Shown piece after piece: positions 34,928-43,843 of a DNA stretch of 64,000 nt. The notes under the pieces were generated by a model. The model had not been told where the DNA came from, did not search any database, and was given only the letters and a program-made list of their open reading frames with translations. How positions within the stretch are numbered: position 1 is the first letter of the stretch; the number at the start of each line of letters is the position of its first letter. The DNA comes from Candidatus Nitrosopumilus sediminis (GTDB lineage: Archaea > Thermoproteota > Nitrososphaeria > Nitrososphaerales > Nitrosopumilaceae). The stretch lies in NCBI RefSeq assembly GCF_000299395.1, contig NC_018656.1:1302001-1366000 (forward strand), in the 5' to 3' direction. A program made the translations under genes and the position numbers.

Positions 34928-35431
34928 TTGTCAGAAATCGAAGCTGAGGTAAAAGAAACAGCTGTTGAAGAGACTCAAGCAACAGTCGAAGTAGAATCAC
35001 AAGCTGTTGAAGAATCAAAACCTCAACCTGAAACAAAGAAAGAAGGGCCTGAAAAATGGGGAATTGCCCATATTTACAGTAGTTACAATAATACAATTAT
35101 TCACATGACCGACCTTACAGGTGGAGAGACAGTTTCCATCAGCTCAGGTGGAATTCACGTTAATGCCGATAGATATGAATCATCACCATTTGCTGCAATG
35201 AAAGCTGCAAACGCAGTGATAGAATCTGCAAAAACTAAAGGATTTACAGGATTCCACATCAGAGTTCGCGCTGTTGGTGGAGTTGGTTCCAGAGTACCTG
35301 GTCCAGGTGCACAAGCAGCAATCAGAGCATTAGCAAGAGGCGGATTCAAAATTGGAAGAATTGATGATGTAACACCTATTCCTCATGACACCACCAGAAA
35401 GAAAGGTGGAAAAAGAGGAAGAAGAGTCTAG
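34928..35431 (+). CDS. rps11: Ribosomal protein S11 with an acidic N-terminal extension
   Basis: Residues about 43-167 match S11: [40 protein letters not shown] and the basic [11 protein letters not shown] tail. The first 42 residues are Glu/Val/Thr/Gln-rich and not part of the usual protein. Start is TTG at 34928. Overlaps a convergent gene by 4 bases. Confidence 0.95.
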   Translation: MSEIEAEVKETAVEETQATVEVESQAVEESKPQPETKKEGPEKWGIAHIYSSYNNTIIHMTDLTGGETVSISSGGIHVNADRYESSPFAAMKAANAVIESAKTKGFTGFHIRVRAVGGVGSRVPGPGAQAAIRALARGGFKIGRIDDVTPIPHDTTRKKGGKRGRRV

Positions 35432-35739
35432 TCAGATATTTTTATTTTAACTTCACAGCCTTTAGAAATAAAATAATCTTCAATAAATTTTGCAAATTTT
35501 TCTGCTTGATCATTTGCCTGGTATTTTATTATCATATCAGAAAACTTTTCTTCTATACCATTTTGTAAATTTGGTTTAAAGGCCATTTTAAAAAAGGTCC
35601 ATCCAAATTTTGATGAGGGTTCACTTAGAACATATCCGTTGTAACCACCAACAAGGCTTTCCATATGAGACATTGCTTTTTTAATCAAAAGTAAATCATC
35701 GCCATAATTTTTTGTCCCTATTTCTAAAACAAGATCCAT
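35428..35739 (-). CDS. Hypothetical protein, 103 aa
   Basis: Compact alpha/beta protein, no family recognised. It starts at the stop codon of the PDCD5-like gene, so it is likely part of the rtcB-PDCD5 transcript. Confidence 0.62.
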   Translation of the reverse strand: MDLVLEIGTKNYGDDLLLIKKAMSHMESLVGGYNGYVLSEPSSKFGWTFFKMAFKPNLQNGIEEKFSDMIIKYQANDQAEKFAKFIEDYFISKGCEVKIKISD

Positions 35740-36151
35740 TACTCATCACCATCATCAGATGATTGATTACTAAGTTTATCACTTAGAGATACAAATTTTC
35801 CATCTTGTTCAACATTGATTTTTGTTGCCATTCTTATATTCAATCCAACTGATCTAAATAATGTCAATAATTTTCCGCCATCAATGCTTTCATTAATTTC
35901 CCCAGTTTTAATCAATTCAGATAATTTTTCTACAATCATTTTAGTTTCACTAGGAAATTGAGATTCTGCATTTTCTAAAACTTCTAGGCCCCTGTATCCA
36001 AGTATTTTGATTAGGGAATCTCGCGGATTTTCAGAAACTTTTTCTTTTTTGGTTCTGAGTGAGATTCAATTTCTTTTGTAGAAATATTTTTCTGCATTTC
36101 AGCTAGTCTTTTTGCCTTTAATCTTTCAAGTTCAGAATCTTCTTCGCTCAA
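35739..36151 (-). CDS. PDCD5-like DNA-binding protein, split by a -1 frame change
   Basis: Two frames together give one protein. Frame 1 starts with TTG at 36151 (overlapping the rtcB stop) and reads SEEDSELERLKAKRLAEMQ, the PDCD5 N-terminus, but stops early (IREIP). The -1 frame continues with LIKILGYRGLEVLENAE, VEKLSELIKTGEI and the PDCD5 C-terminal pattern to 35739. The shift point is 36050-36044, A-AAA-AAG, in the exact phase of a dnaX-type slippery heptamer. The fusion is 137 residues. Programmed shift, real mutation or a lost base in the A6 run all fit. Confidence 0.72.
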
Positions 36152-37596
36152 CCTTTTATCACACCAATAGGCACTAATTTTGCAACTTTTGTGGCAATTC
36201 CCAGATTATGAGATACGTTAACTACAGAATCGACATCTTTGTAGGCTTGAGGGGTTTCTTCCACAACCCCATCTCGGGTTAATGCTTTGATAAATATGCC
36301 CTTCTCATTGAGGGATTTTTTTACATTGTCTTCGGTAAAGTTTTTTCTAGCCTTAGATCTGGACATGGTTCTACCAGCACCATGAGCAGTTGAGCCGAAA
36401 CTCAAATTCATGGAATTTGGCTGTCCAAGTAAAATCCAGCTTGCTGTTCCCATAGAACCAGGAACCAATACAGGCTGACCTAAATCTCGATATTTCAAAG
36501 GAATTTCACTACGATTTGCAGGAAATGCTCTTGTTGCTCCTTTTCTGTGAACAACCAAGTTACGATCTTTTCCATCAACTTTGTGTTTTTCTACTTTGGC
36601 AATATTGTGAGCAACATCATAAACTAATTTCATCTCAAGATCAGATTCAGATTGATTAAACACACGTTGAAATGAATTCCTAGTCCAGTGAGTTAGCATT
36701 TGTCTATTACTCCATGCAAAATTTAATGCTGAAAACATTGCTTTTCTATAAGATTCTCCTTCTTCAGAGTTATTTGGAACACATGCAAGTTCTCTATCTG
36801 GTAAATTGATACCATATTTTTCCATTGCTTGCTCTGATACTCTAAGATAATCACTGCATACTTGATGACCAAATCCTCTAGAACCACAATGAATTAAAGT
36901 TGTGATTGTTCCTTCTTCAATCCCCATTCTCTTTGCTGCTTCCTCATCATGTATCTCTGAAACTTTTTGTACCTCAAGAAAATGATTTCCAGAACCTAAA
37001 CTTCCAAGCTGAGGTGCACCTCTTTTTCTTGCTTTATCAGAAACTTTGTTAGGATCAGCATTTTGAATCTGTCCGTTTTCTTCACAAACATCAGCGTCAT
37101 CAGATGAACCATAACCGTGATCAATTGCCCAATTAACTCCTTTTACTAAAACTTCATCTAGTTCTGAATGAGTTAGTTTAACTGCGCCTTTAGAACCAAC
37201 ACCTGAAGGAATAGAGCTGAAAAGATCAGTGACAAGTTCTTTTAGTTTTGAACGAACTATATCTTCTGTTAAATTTGAACGGAGTAATCGAACTCCACAA
37301 TTAATATCATATCCAACACCTCCAGGACTAATCATTCCCTCTTCAGCATCCATTGCAGCTACCCCACCTACAGGAAAACCATAACCCTCATGCCCATCAG
37401 GTAAAACAACACTATGACCAACAATACCAGGTATGGAAGCCACATTTCGTGCCTGCATGATTGTTCTATCAGATAACATTTTTTGCATCAATGCCTCATC
37501 AGCATAAATTCTCACAGGAACTTTCATTCCAAGATTAGAATCAGCATCGATTTGATATTGATTTTCTCCAATTTTTCTTGGCACAGCAGAAGACAC
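36148..37596 (-). CDS. rtcB: RNA-splicing ligase RtcB
   Basis: Joins tRNA halves after intron removal, using GTP and Mn. 482 residues with the metal/guanylate motifs GGVGYDINCGVR, GSGNHFLEVQ, HCGSRGFGHQ and the GMP-accepting His in FGSTAHGAGRTMSR. No intein interrupts it. First gene of the run ending at 35428. Confidence 0.96.
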   Translation of the reverse strand: MSSAVPRKIGENQYQIDADSNLGMKVPVRIYADEALMQKMLSDRTIMQARNVASIPGIVGHSVVLPDGHEGYGFPVGGVAAMDAEEGMISPGGVGYDINCGVRLLRSNLTEDIVRSKLKELVTDLFSSIPSGVGSKGAVKLTHSELDEVLVKGVNWAIDHGYGSSDDADVCEENGQIQNADPNKVSDKARKRGAPQLGSLGSGNHFLEVQKVSEIHDEEAAKRMGIEEGTITTLIHCGSRGFGHQVCSDYLRVSEQAMEKYGINLPDRELACVPNNSEEGESYRKAMFSALNFAWSNRQMLTHWTRNSFQRVFNQSESDLEMKLVYDVAHNIAKVEKHKVDGKDRNLVVHRKGATRAFPANRSEIPLKYRDLGQPVLVPGSMGTASWILLGQPNSMNLSFGSTAHGAGRTMSRSKARKNFTEDNVKKSLNEKGIFIKALTRDGVVEETPQAYKDVDSVVNVSHNLGIATKVAKLVPIGVIKG

Positions 37597-37686
37597 GAGT
37601 ATCGGTAAAAATTCCTTTCAATCCAATTTAAATCATCAGAAGAATTGTAAAAATAATTTTAAATCAAATAGAATTTTATAAAAAAT

Positions 37687-37842
37687 ATGCTAGATGAAGC
37701 AACAATTACACAAAAAGCTAATCAATTACTTGCAGAACTAAGAGCAAATCCAGATTGGGCAATTGATGAGAAAAATTTCAAACAAGGTTATTTCAAAGCC
37801 TTGGAGTGGGTTTTACAAGATACGGGAATCATCGAGAGGTAA
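37687..37842 (+). CDS. Small protein, 51 aa
   Basis: ATG at 37687 opens MLDEATITQKANQLLAELRA and continues through NPDWAIDEKNFKQGYF to a stop at 37842. Helical with regular charge. No family recognised. TTTTAAAT near 37654 is a possible TATA element. Confidence 0.55.
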   Translation: MLDEATITQKANQLLAELRANPDWAIDEKNFKQGYFKALEWVLQDTGIIER

Positions 37843-37911
37843 TGTAAAAAACTGTTACCAACCATGAAATTGATGATCTAATTTATCTATGATTGAATTA
37901 TTTCACTATTT

Positions 37912-38112
37912 GTGGTAAGAAAACAATTAACAGAAAAAGAAATAGAGAAGCAAAAAGAAGAGCAGAAATTAAGAGCAAAAGCTTCTCGTGCTGCTAGAAG
38001 AAGCGGTAAAAGCATGAAAACCGAAGGTAAAGTAAGTAAAGCAAGTGCAAAGACAAGAGAAGTTAGATCATCTAAAAAGGTCGCAGCTGTTAAGAAGCAA
38101 ACTAGACGATAG
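37912..38112 (+). CDS. Small Lys/Arg-rich protein, 66 aa
   Basis: GTG start, 66 residues with about 40 percent Lys plus Arg, an N-terminal charged helix and an Ala/Lys/Ser tail (KKVAAVKKQTRR). Looks like a nucleic-acid-binding or nucleoid protein; that is inferred from composition only. Confidence 0.62.
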   Translation: MVRKQLTEKEIEKQKEEQKLRAKASRAARRSGKSMKTEGKVSKASAKTREVRSSKKVAAVKKQTRR

Positions 38113-38132
38113 ATAAAAAATACATCTAGATT

Positions 38133-38504
38133 TTAACGCATTAGAGTTCGTTTGTACATTTTTCTGCTCATAAAGACAATGAATACACCTATTCCAATTT
38201 CAACGAGTGCAATCAATAGTGTTGCAGAGAAAATATCCATCATTGCAGTCATCAATACATTAGCAGAACTGTTCGTCAGTTCTTGAATTTCACTTCCAGA
38301 ATACTGAAAAACAAATGAATTCATTCCAATAATTGTATCAATGTATGACATTGTTGTTACATCTACGGGTCCAAGATCTATAGGCATTGGAATTCCAGCA
38401 CCACCTACCCCACCCAAACTGTTCATCACACCTGCCATTAGTAAATAGGAGACAGAAGAAGCAAAAATTATTGCAAAAACGATCAAGAAAATTCCAAATA
38501 GCAT
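38133..38504 (-). CDS. Membrane protein, 123 aa
   Basis: Hydrophobic helices at about residues 3-28 and 87-112, a Gly/Pro-rich loop between them and a basic C-terminus (SRKMYKRTLMR). No family recognised. Confidence 0.62.
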   Translation of the reverse strand: MLFGIFLIVFAIIFASSVSYLLMAGVMNSLGGVGGAGIPMPIDLGPVDVTTMSYIDTIIGMNSFVFQYSGSEIQELTNSSANVLMTAMMDIFSATLLIALVEIGIGVFIVFMSRKMYKRTLMR

Positions 38505-38553
38505 TGGTAAAATGTAAACAATTTTTGCTTTAGTTTGGTAAGATTTTTCTTTT

Positions 38554-38715
38554 TTAAATTTTAATATTTTTGACTTGTCTTTTTTTAGTTTGTCTTTCCA
38601 TAGGTTCAGGAATCACATGTCTACTTTTCTTCCAATTACATTGAGGACAATAGCTATCATCATCTGAAAGAGGGCCCTTACATCTTTGACATTGTTGAAT
38701 CCTCATTATATTCAT
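38554..38715 (-). CDS. Small zinc-ribbon protein, 53 aa
   Basis: Start ATG at 38715 or 38706. The sequence RIQQCQRCKGPLSDDDSYC and a following CPQC-type pair (C-P-Q-C-N-W) make one ribbon, then a basic tail. Same strand as the membrane protein downstream. Function unknown. Confidence 0.6.
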   Translation of the reverse strand: MNIMRIQQCQRCKGPLSDDDSYCPQCNWKKSRHVIPEPMERQTKKRQVKNIKI

Positions 38716-38789
38716 CTCAAAATTATCTTAAATCAATGCCAGTATGTAATATTGTTTAATGACGAATAGTTGAGGCTGAATCTAAAAAA

Positions 38790-39098
38790 TTATTCTTGGA
38801 AATAAAATACGTCATATTTTTTATGTAGTGATCGTACAAGTTCACGACATTTAATCCAGAACTGACGGTATTCATGATCAGTCATAGAGCGTCCATACTC
38901 TGAATAAAACCATGAAACAAAATCATCTTCTAATTTTCCAAAGACAAACCCAAGATGAAAATCCTCAGATATTTTTACATTGAAATCTTTTCGTGGTTGA
39001 AGTTCATTCCACCTGTTAGATAGACCATCAAAGGAATCTTGAGTTTTTTCAAGTAATTTTTGCAGGTATTCTAAAGATTTTGTTTCCAAATCAATCAA
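38790..39098 (-). CDS. Hypothetical protein, 102 aa
   Basis: Helical, aromatic-rich soluble protein; no family recognised. It follows the universal stress protein gene with a one-base gap, so the two are likely cotranscribed. Confidence 0.65.
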   Translation of the reverse strand: MIDLETKSLEYLQKLLEKTQDSFDGLSNRWNELQPRKDFNVKISEDFHLGFVFGKLEDDFVSWFYSEYGRSMTDHEYRQFWIKCRELVRSLHKKYDVFYFQE

Positions 39099-39099
39099 A

Positions 39100-39525
39100 T
39101 CATTTCACAACCAATACAGGTTTCTTTGATTTGTGAAGCACGTAGTTCGATGTGCTTCCTAAGAAGAGTTCTTTTGCAGCACCCATTCCCCTAGAACCAA
39201 TAACAATAAGATCAAAATTATGTTTATCTGCAACTTCAACAATTCTTTTTCCATCATCTCCATAAGATACTCTATCAAAGAACAGAATTCCTTTTTGTGC
39301 AGCCTTTAGCTTTGCTTTTTTCATGATCTTTTGTGCGTGCCCTAACAAAATTTTCTCCAAAGAAGTTATTGGATCATTTGTTTTAGGCTTTACAATTCCT
39401 GCGACGTAAAGACCCGTAACGGTAGCATGGGATTCTCTTGCCATTTGAATTGCAACATCTAATCCCCTAAAGGAATTGGAAGATCCGTCTAAAGGTACAA
39501 GGATTTTTTTAATTTGAATTGCCAT
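39100..39525 (-). CDS. Universal stress protein, UspA family
   Basis: 141 residues. KKILVPLDGSSNSFRGLDVA at the N-terminus and GSRGMGAAKELFLGSTSNY at the C-terminus give the ATP-binding Usp pattern G-x2-G-x9-G-S. Stress-linked signalling or chaperone role is general to the family. Confidence 0.92.
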   Translation of the reverse strand: MAIQIKKILVPLDGSSNSFRGLDVAIQMARESHATVTGLYVAGIVKPKTNDPITSLEKILLGHAQKIMKKAKLKAAQKGILFFDRVSYGDDGKRIVEVADKHNFDLIVIGSRGMGAAKELFLGSTSNYVLHKSKKPVLVVK

Positions 39526-39640
39526 GATAGATCAAATCAATTGTTTAATTTAAAGCCGATTGAGGTTATCTCATATGATTTTCAGTTTTGATATTCTAGA
39601 AGACTATAAAATATAGAATTAGCCATAAAAAATTAGTAAG

Positions 39641-40102
39641 ATGACTGATGCTAAAACAATCACTATTGGAGATATAATGACAAAATCTGTGATTTCTGTA
39701 GATTCAGCATTGACAATTAATGAAACTGCAAAGATGATGGAAGATGGAAAAGTTGGAGCAGTTATTGTAATGGAAAATAATGTTCCTGTAGGAATTGTTA
39801 CAGACAGAGACTTTTCAGTCAAAGTTGCAGCCCACGCATATCAAATTACAGAACCAGTGAAGCAAATCATGTCATCTCCATTATTTTCAGTCAACTCTGA
39901 TGAACCAGTAAGAATTGCAGCAGATTTGATGCATGAAAGGAAGATTAGAAAATTACCAGTAATCGATGATGGGAAAGTAGTAGGAATAATTACTGCAACT
40001 GACATTGTTAGCTTATTAGCAGTATCAGTTGAAGAAGATATGAGGGACATGTATTTTCATTCAGTAGCAAAAATTTATTCAAATTATAGTCCATATAATT
40101 AA
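39641..40102 (+). CDS. CBS-domain-pair protein
   Basis: Two CBS motifs: IGDIMTKSVISVDSALTINE to VGIVTDRDF, then VKQIMSSPLFSVNSDEPV to VGIITATDIV. Such pairs bind adenine nucleotides and act as regulatory sensors. 153 residues, no fused effector. ATG at 39641. Confidence 0.92.
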   Translation: MTDAKTITIGDIMTKSVISVDSALTINETAKMMEDGKVGAVIVMENNVPVGIVTDRDFSVKVAAHAYQITEPVKQIMSSPLFSVNSDEPVRIAADLMHERKIRKLPVIDDGKVVGIITATDIVSLLAVSVEEDMRDMYFHSVAKIYSNYSPYN

Positions 40103-40107
40103 AAATC

Positions 40108-40329
40108 ATGGTACTACCAATTATTGTTCTAATAGCAATACCTGTATTTCTTGGAATTGTATACATGCCTCCATTTGATATGCCAGTAGAGGAAGAACCT
40201 AAAGAAATCCCAGAGGAACCTGATGTGAGTGTTTTGTATTATATTTTAATGGGAATCTGGACATTGTATTTGATTAAAATTCTTCTTCAAGTGAAAAGAA
40301 GAACATTCAGAGTAACACAAAGGTACTAA
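40108..40329 (+). CDS. Small membrane protein, 73 aa
   Basis: N-terminal hydrophobic segment (2-20), an acidic Pro/Glu loop (EEEPKEIPEEPD) and a second hydrophobic helix with a basic tail. Five bases after the CBS gene, so probably in its transcript. Confidence 0.6.
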   Translation: MVLPIIVLIAIPVFLGIVYMPPFDMPVEEEPKEIPEEPDVSVLYYILMGIWTLYLIKILLQVKRRTFRVTQRY

Positions 40330-40330
40330 A

Positions 40331-40441
40331 ATGAATACTGCACCTTATTGGAGAAAAAGTGTTTGTTCTGATTGTAAAAGAATGAAATGCCAAAAAGGAT
40401 GTCTTTGTGATTGTCATCTATTAAGAGACAGAGCAGATTAA
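40331..40441 (+). CDS. Cys-rich microprotein, 36 aa
   Basis: ATG at 40331. CSDCKRMKCQKGCLCDCH contains six Cys in 18 residues, suited to binding zinc or another metal. It follows the small membrane protein by one base. Similar Cys-rich microproteins occur at 54609, 54844 and 59605. Confidence 0.5.
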   Translation: MNTAPYWRKSVCSDCKRMKCQKGCLCDCHLLRDRAD

Positions 40442-40491
40442 ATTCAGATTTGAGGAGTAGATTTATTTTCGATGTATAACGACTAGAAACA

Positions 40492-41853
40492 TTGGCAATT
40501 CTACCTATCGATAATGGTCGTTACGGCACAAAAGAAATGATGGATATTTTCAGTGAGCAAAAGAAAGTAGACTATCAATTAGAAATCGAAGGAGCTGCTG
40601 CCATTTCCCAAAGCGAGATAGGAATGATATCAAAAAGCATAGGTAAAGAAATTCACAGAGCAGCAATGTCAGGAAAAATTACTGCAAAAAGAATCAAGCA
40701 GTTGGAGGCAAAAAGTGATCACGATACTGCAGCATTAGTAGAATCACTCAGTGAGAAATGTAGTAAAAATGCAAGACCTTGGATTCACTATGGTCTTACA
40801 AGTAACGATTTAGTTGATACTAGTAATTCAATGCAGATGAGAGATGCATTACAAATTATCGAACCCAAAGTTGCAAAGATGGCATCAATTCTTGCAAAAA
40901 AAGCAGTAAAGCATGCAAAGATTCCAGCAGTGGGTAGAACACATGGTCAGCATGCAAGCATCATTTCATTTGGATTAAAGTTTGCAAATTGGGCTGCAGA
41001 GATGGCAAAACACGTGGAACGAATTGAGGAAATTAAGAAGAGAATTTTGATTTGCAAGACATTAGGTGTTGTTGGTACAGGATCACTAATGGGTGCAAAA
41101 TCACTTGAAGTGCAAAGAAGAGCTGCAAAGCGATTAAAATTATTCCCAGCTGAAGTTACAACACAAGTTGTCCCCAGAGAAAGATATGCAGAATATGTCT
41201 TTGAATTGGCATTAATTGGTGCCACTTTAGAAAAAATTGCAATAGAAATTAGAAATTTGCAGAGAACCGAAATTGGTGAAGTTGCAGAGCAATTCAAGAA
41301 AGGTCAGATGGGAAGCAGTGCTGTTCCGGTAAAAAGAAATCCAATAAAGAGTGAACGTGTATCATCATTATCAAAATTAGTTAGAAGTCAAGTTGCAGTT
41401 GCATTTGAAAACATTCCATTATGGCATGAACGAGATCTTTCAAACTCAGCAAATGAGAGATTTGTAATCCCAACAGTATCCATCCTAGTTGACGAGATGT
41501 TAGAAACTATGACTAGAATTGTTTCTAACTTGATGGTAAATGAAAAAAGAATTGTAGATAATCTATACATCACAAAAGGCCAAATCTTTGCAGAATTTGT
41601 TTTAGAAGCCCTAATCAAAAAAGGAATTCCAAGATTTGTTGCATATAGAGATGTTCAGAGAGTTGCATTTGAGGCAAATGACAAGGGAATGTTCTACAAA
41701 GATGCAATCAAAAAGGACAAAGCATTTTCTTCAAAACTTACTGACAAAGAAATCGATGCAATATTTTCACCAGAAAAACACCTTGGTGCATCACCTGCAA
41801 TCATTAGCAATGTAGAGAAATCAGTCAAGAAAACAATTCAGAAATTTATCTAG
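40492..41853 (+). CDS. purB: Adenylosuccinate lyase
   Basis: Acts twice in purine synthesis. Family blocks are HYGLTSNDLVDTSNS, GRTHGQHA and the signature GSSAVPVKRNPIKSE. 453 residues; TTG start at 40492 placing ILPIDNGRYGTKEM at the N-terminus. Overlaps the convergent asparagine-synthase-like gene by 8 bases. Confidence 0.96.
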   Translation: MAILPIDNGRYGTKEMMDIFSEQKKVDYQLEIEGAAAISQSEIGMISKSIGKEIHRAAMSGKITAKRIKQLEAKSDHDTAALVESLSEKCSKNARPWIHYGLTSNDLVDTSNSMQMRDALQIIEPKVAKMASILAKKAVKHAKIPAVGRTHGQHASIISFGLKFANWAAEMAKHVERIEEIKKRILICKTLGVVGTGSLMGAKSLEVQRRAAKRLKLFPAEVTTQVVPRERYAEYVFELALIGATLEKIAIEIRNLQRTEIGEVAEQFKKGQMGSSAVPVKRNPIKSERVSSLSKLVRSQVAVAFENIPLWHERDLSNSANERFVIPTVSILVDEMLETMTRIVSNLMVNEKRIVDNLYITKGQIFAEFVLEALIKKGIPRFVAYRDVQRVAFEANDKGMFYKDAIKKDKAFSSKLTDKEIDAIFSPEKHLGASPAIISNVEKSVKKTIQKFI

Positions 41854-42601
41854 TTTTAAGTAAAGATTTGTGAATTTTAGTTCCGTATTGCAATGCCTTT
41901 TTTCGTTTAGTGTAAGAAAGTTCTGGTACACCGACTTCGCTGGCTAGTTTTCGTATAATGTGCTTGCGGTATAGATCATCTGAATCGTGAATTTTTTCAT
42001 ACATAGGAACAGTATTTGCATATTCAATGAATTTTGGGGATAGTAATGGCTGGAATATTTTTACTCCAAATTCAGATGCAACTAGATTGACTGCTTTCAT
42101 CATTTTTAGTTCGTTATCTAATTTAGCAGCCATTACTTCGTTGATTTTTGATTCTCCTCCAGAGAATGCTTCTCTGTATGCATTGTAACCACAAAACAAT
42201 TCATCTATTCCATTTGCAGTAATTACAGTATCAAGATCTAAAGAGTTTGCAAGTTTTGAAACATAATGAAAAGCAATACAATTTTCATTCCAAGATAGAT
42301 TCTCAGTATTTATTATTTGATTAATTTTTGTAGAAATCGATGGAAAAGTATCTGGATCAATTTCTAGAACATGATGAGGATATTTTAGAAATTCATTGAC
42401 ATGCTTTGCGAATAAAATATCATGCGATTCTGAAAATCCAATTGTAAGTAATGTGACATCAAAATTCATGTCTGAGCAAATTTTTGAAATTAACGTGCTA
42501 TCAACTCCACCCGAAAAAGCAATTCCAATTTTCTTTACTTTAACAGTTTCAGAAATAGAATTCTTGATATTATCGAGTAATTTTTTGTTCATTTCATCCA
42601 T
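41846..42601 (-). CDS. Asparagine-synthase-like ATP-pyrophosphatase (no glutaminase domain)
   Basis: PP-loop FSGGVDSTLIS (about 29-39) and ITANGIDELFCGYNAYRE match the synthetase half of AsnB. The N-terminal glutaminase half is absent (251 residues in total), so it may use free ammonia, which is in supply in an ammonia oxidiser, or modify another substrate. Confidence 0.8.
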   Translation of the reverse strand: MDEMNKKLLDNIKNSISETVKVKKIGIAFSGGVDSTLISKICSDMNFDVTLLTIGFSESHDILFAKHVNEFLKYPHHVLEIDPDTFPSISTKINQIINTENLSWNENCIAFHYVSKLANSLDLDTVITANGIDELFCGYNAYREAFSGGESKINEVMAAKLDNELKMMKAVNLVASEFGVKIFQPLLSPKFIEYANTVPMYEKIHDSDDLYRKHIIRKLASEVGVPELSYTKRKKALQYGTKIHKSLLKTR

Positions 42602-42673
42602 TATTGATCACACTACATATTCCATAAAAGGTAATGAATCAATCTTTTAATTTAACATTAAATGTAATACAGC

Positions 42674-42952
42674 ATGATACGATTATCCCAACTAGACATC
42701 GAGGAAGAACTAAAGAATCTCCCAGGATGGAGTGTTGTTAAAGAAAAACTGCACAAGGAATTTGAATTTGCTAGTTTCAATGAGGCATTTGGTTTTATGA
42801 CCAGAGCAGCTATGGAAATTGAAAAAATGAATCATCATCCAGAGTGGTTTAACGTATACAATAGAATCACAGTGGAATTGACTACTCATGATGCTGGAGG
42901 TATCACAAAAAATGATGTCAATCTAGCCAAAATTCTAAATTCTTTAGCATAG
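42674..42952 (+). CDS. Pterin-4a-carbinolamine dehydratase
   Basis: 92 residues. [19 protein letters not shown] and [16 protein letters not shown] carry the conserved H-H-P and D-x-G-G-[IL]-T features. Dehydrates 4a-hydroxytetrahydropterin. Next door is a 6-pyruvoyl-tetrahydropterin synthase-like gene, so both may act on pterins. Confidence 0.92.
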   Translation: MIRLSQLDIEEELKNLPGWSVVKEKLHKEFEFASFNEAFGFMTRAAMEIEKMNHHPEWFNVYNRITVELTTHDAGGITKNDVNLAKILNSLA

Positions 42953-43020
42953 TAATTTTGAAGAATTTCAGGCACGTTCATTACAGAATTTATATTATAT
43001 CCATAGTCAGTTGACTTCAC

Positions 43021-43836
43021 ATGGCTTCAAGTCCTACAATTTTAGATTCAGATTTTAGATATATCGATAAAAAGGGGAATTTACTCAAAACGAGAACAGA
43101 ATTAACAGTAGCTCAAATGCTTACATTTCTTGATCAGGATTACGAATACAATCACAAGGTCACCCTAAAGAACGGAACTGAAGTGATAGTTGATTTCAAA
43201 ACAGAAAAAGGATTGATCGAAGTTATTGATACTGATGAAGATATTGAAAAATACAAACAGGTCAAAGAAGACTTTCCTGAAAACAAGATTATGGCAATCG
43301 GACATGCAAAATATGTTGCACAGATCAAAGAGTTGCAAGACATTGTCTTTTATGATAAAACACCACAAACAGGATCCATATTTTTAGAAGATGCATCATT
43401 CTCATTTGATTATGCACATATACTTCCATTAGTTGAAAAATGCTCAATCTTACATGGACATACATCTTCTGTAATGGTAGAGTTGGTGGGACAAATGAAA
43501 GATAATCTTCTTTTAGATTTTGGAGAAGCCAAAAAAATTATCAAAGAGGTGGTAAATGTATTTGATCATAAATTCTTCATCAATAGAAAGTATTTGCAAA
43601 AAGAAGATGATTCACATTATCAAATTCAATTTGAAGGGCCTAAAGGTATGTTTGACTTGCAAGTTCCCAAAAACACCACATATCTTTTAGAGGGAGAAGC
43701 TACAGTTGAGAATCTTTCAAGTGAAATTATCAAATTACTAGTACCAAAAATGCCATCAAATGTAGAGGCAGTGGGTGTTTACATCTATGAAGGTTACAAT
43801 AAAGGATCTCATATTATTTCAAACATAGAAAGATAG
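43021..43836 (+). CDS. 6-pyruvoyl-tetrahydropterin synthase/QueD with an N-terminal nuclease-like domain
   Basis: Residues about 117-271 match PTPS/QueD: zinc histidines His133 (FDYAHIL), His145 and His147, with catalytic Cys141 in CSILHGH, and a late ATVENLSSEI. Residues 1-112 look like a PD-(D/E)XK fold: RTELTVAQML, VIVDFKTEKGLIEVID, but the expected Lys is Asp70, so it may be inactive. Product could be tetrahydropterin or the queuosine/archaeosine precursor. Followed by valS after 7 bases. Confidence 0.83.
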   Translation: MASSPTILDSDFRYIDKKGNLLKTRTELTVAQMLTFLDQDYEYNHKVTLKNGTEVIVDFKTEKGLIEVIDTDEDIEKYKQVKEDFPENKIMAIGHAKYVAQIKELQDIVFYDKTPQTGSIFLEDASFSFDYAHILPLVEKCSILHGHTSSVMVELVGQMKDNLLLDFGEAKKIIKEVVNVFDHKFFINRKYLQKEDDSHYQIQFEGPKGMFDLQVPKNTTYLLEGEATVENLSSEIIKLLVPKMPSNVEAVGVYIYEGYNKGSHIISNIER

Positions 43837-43843
43837 CTAGAAA

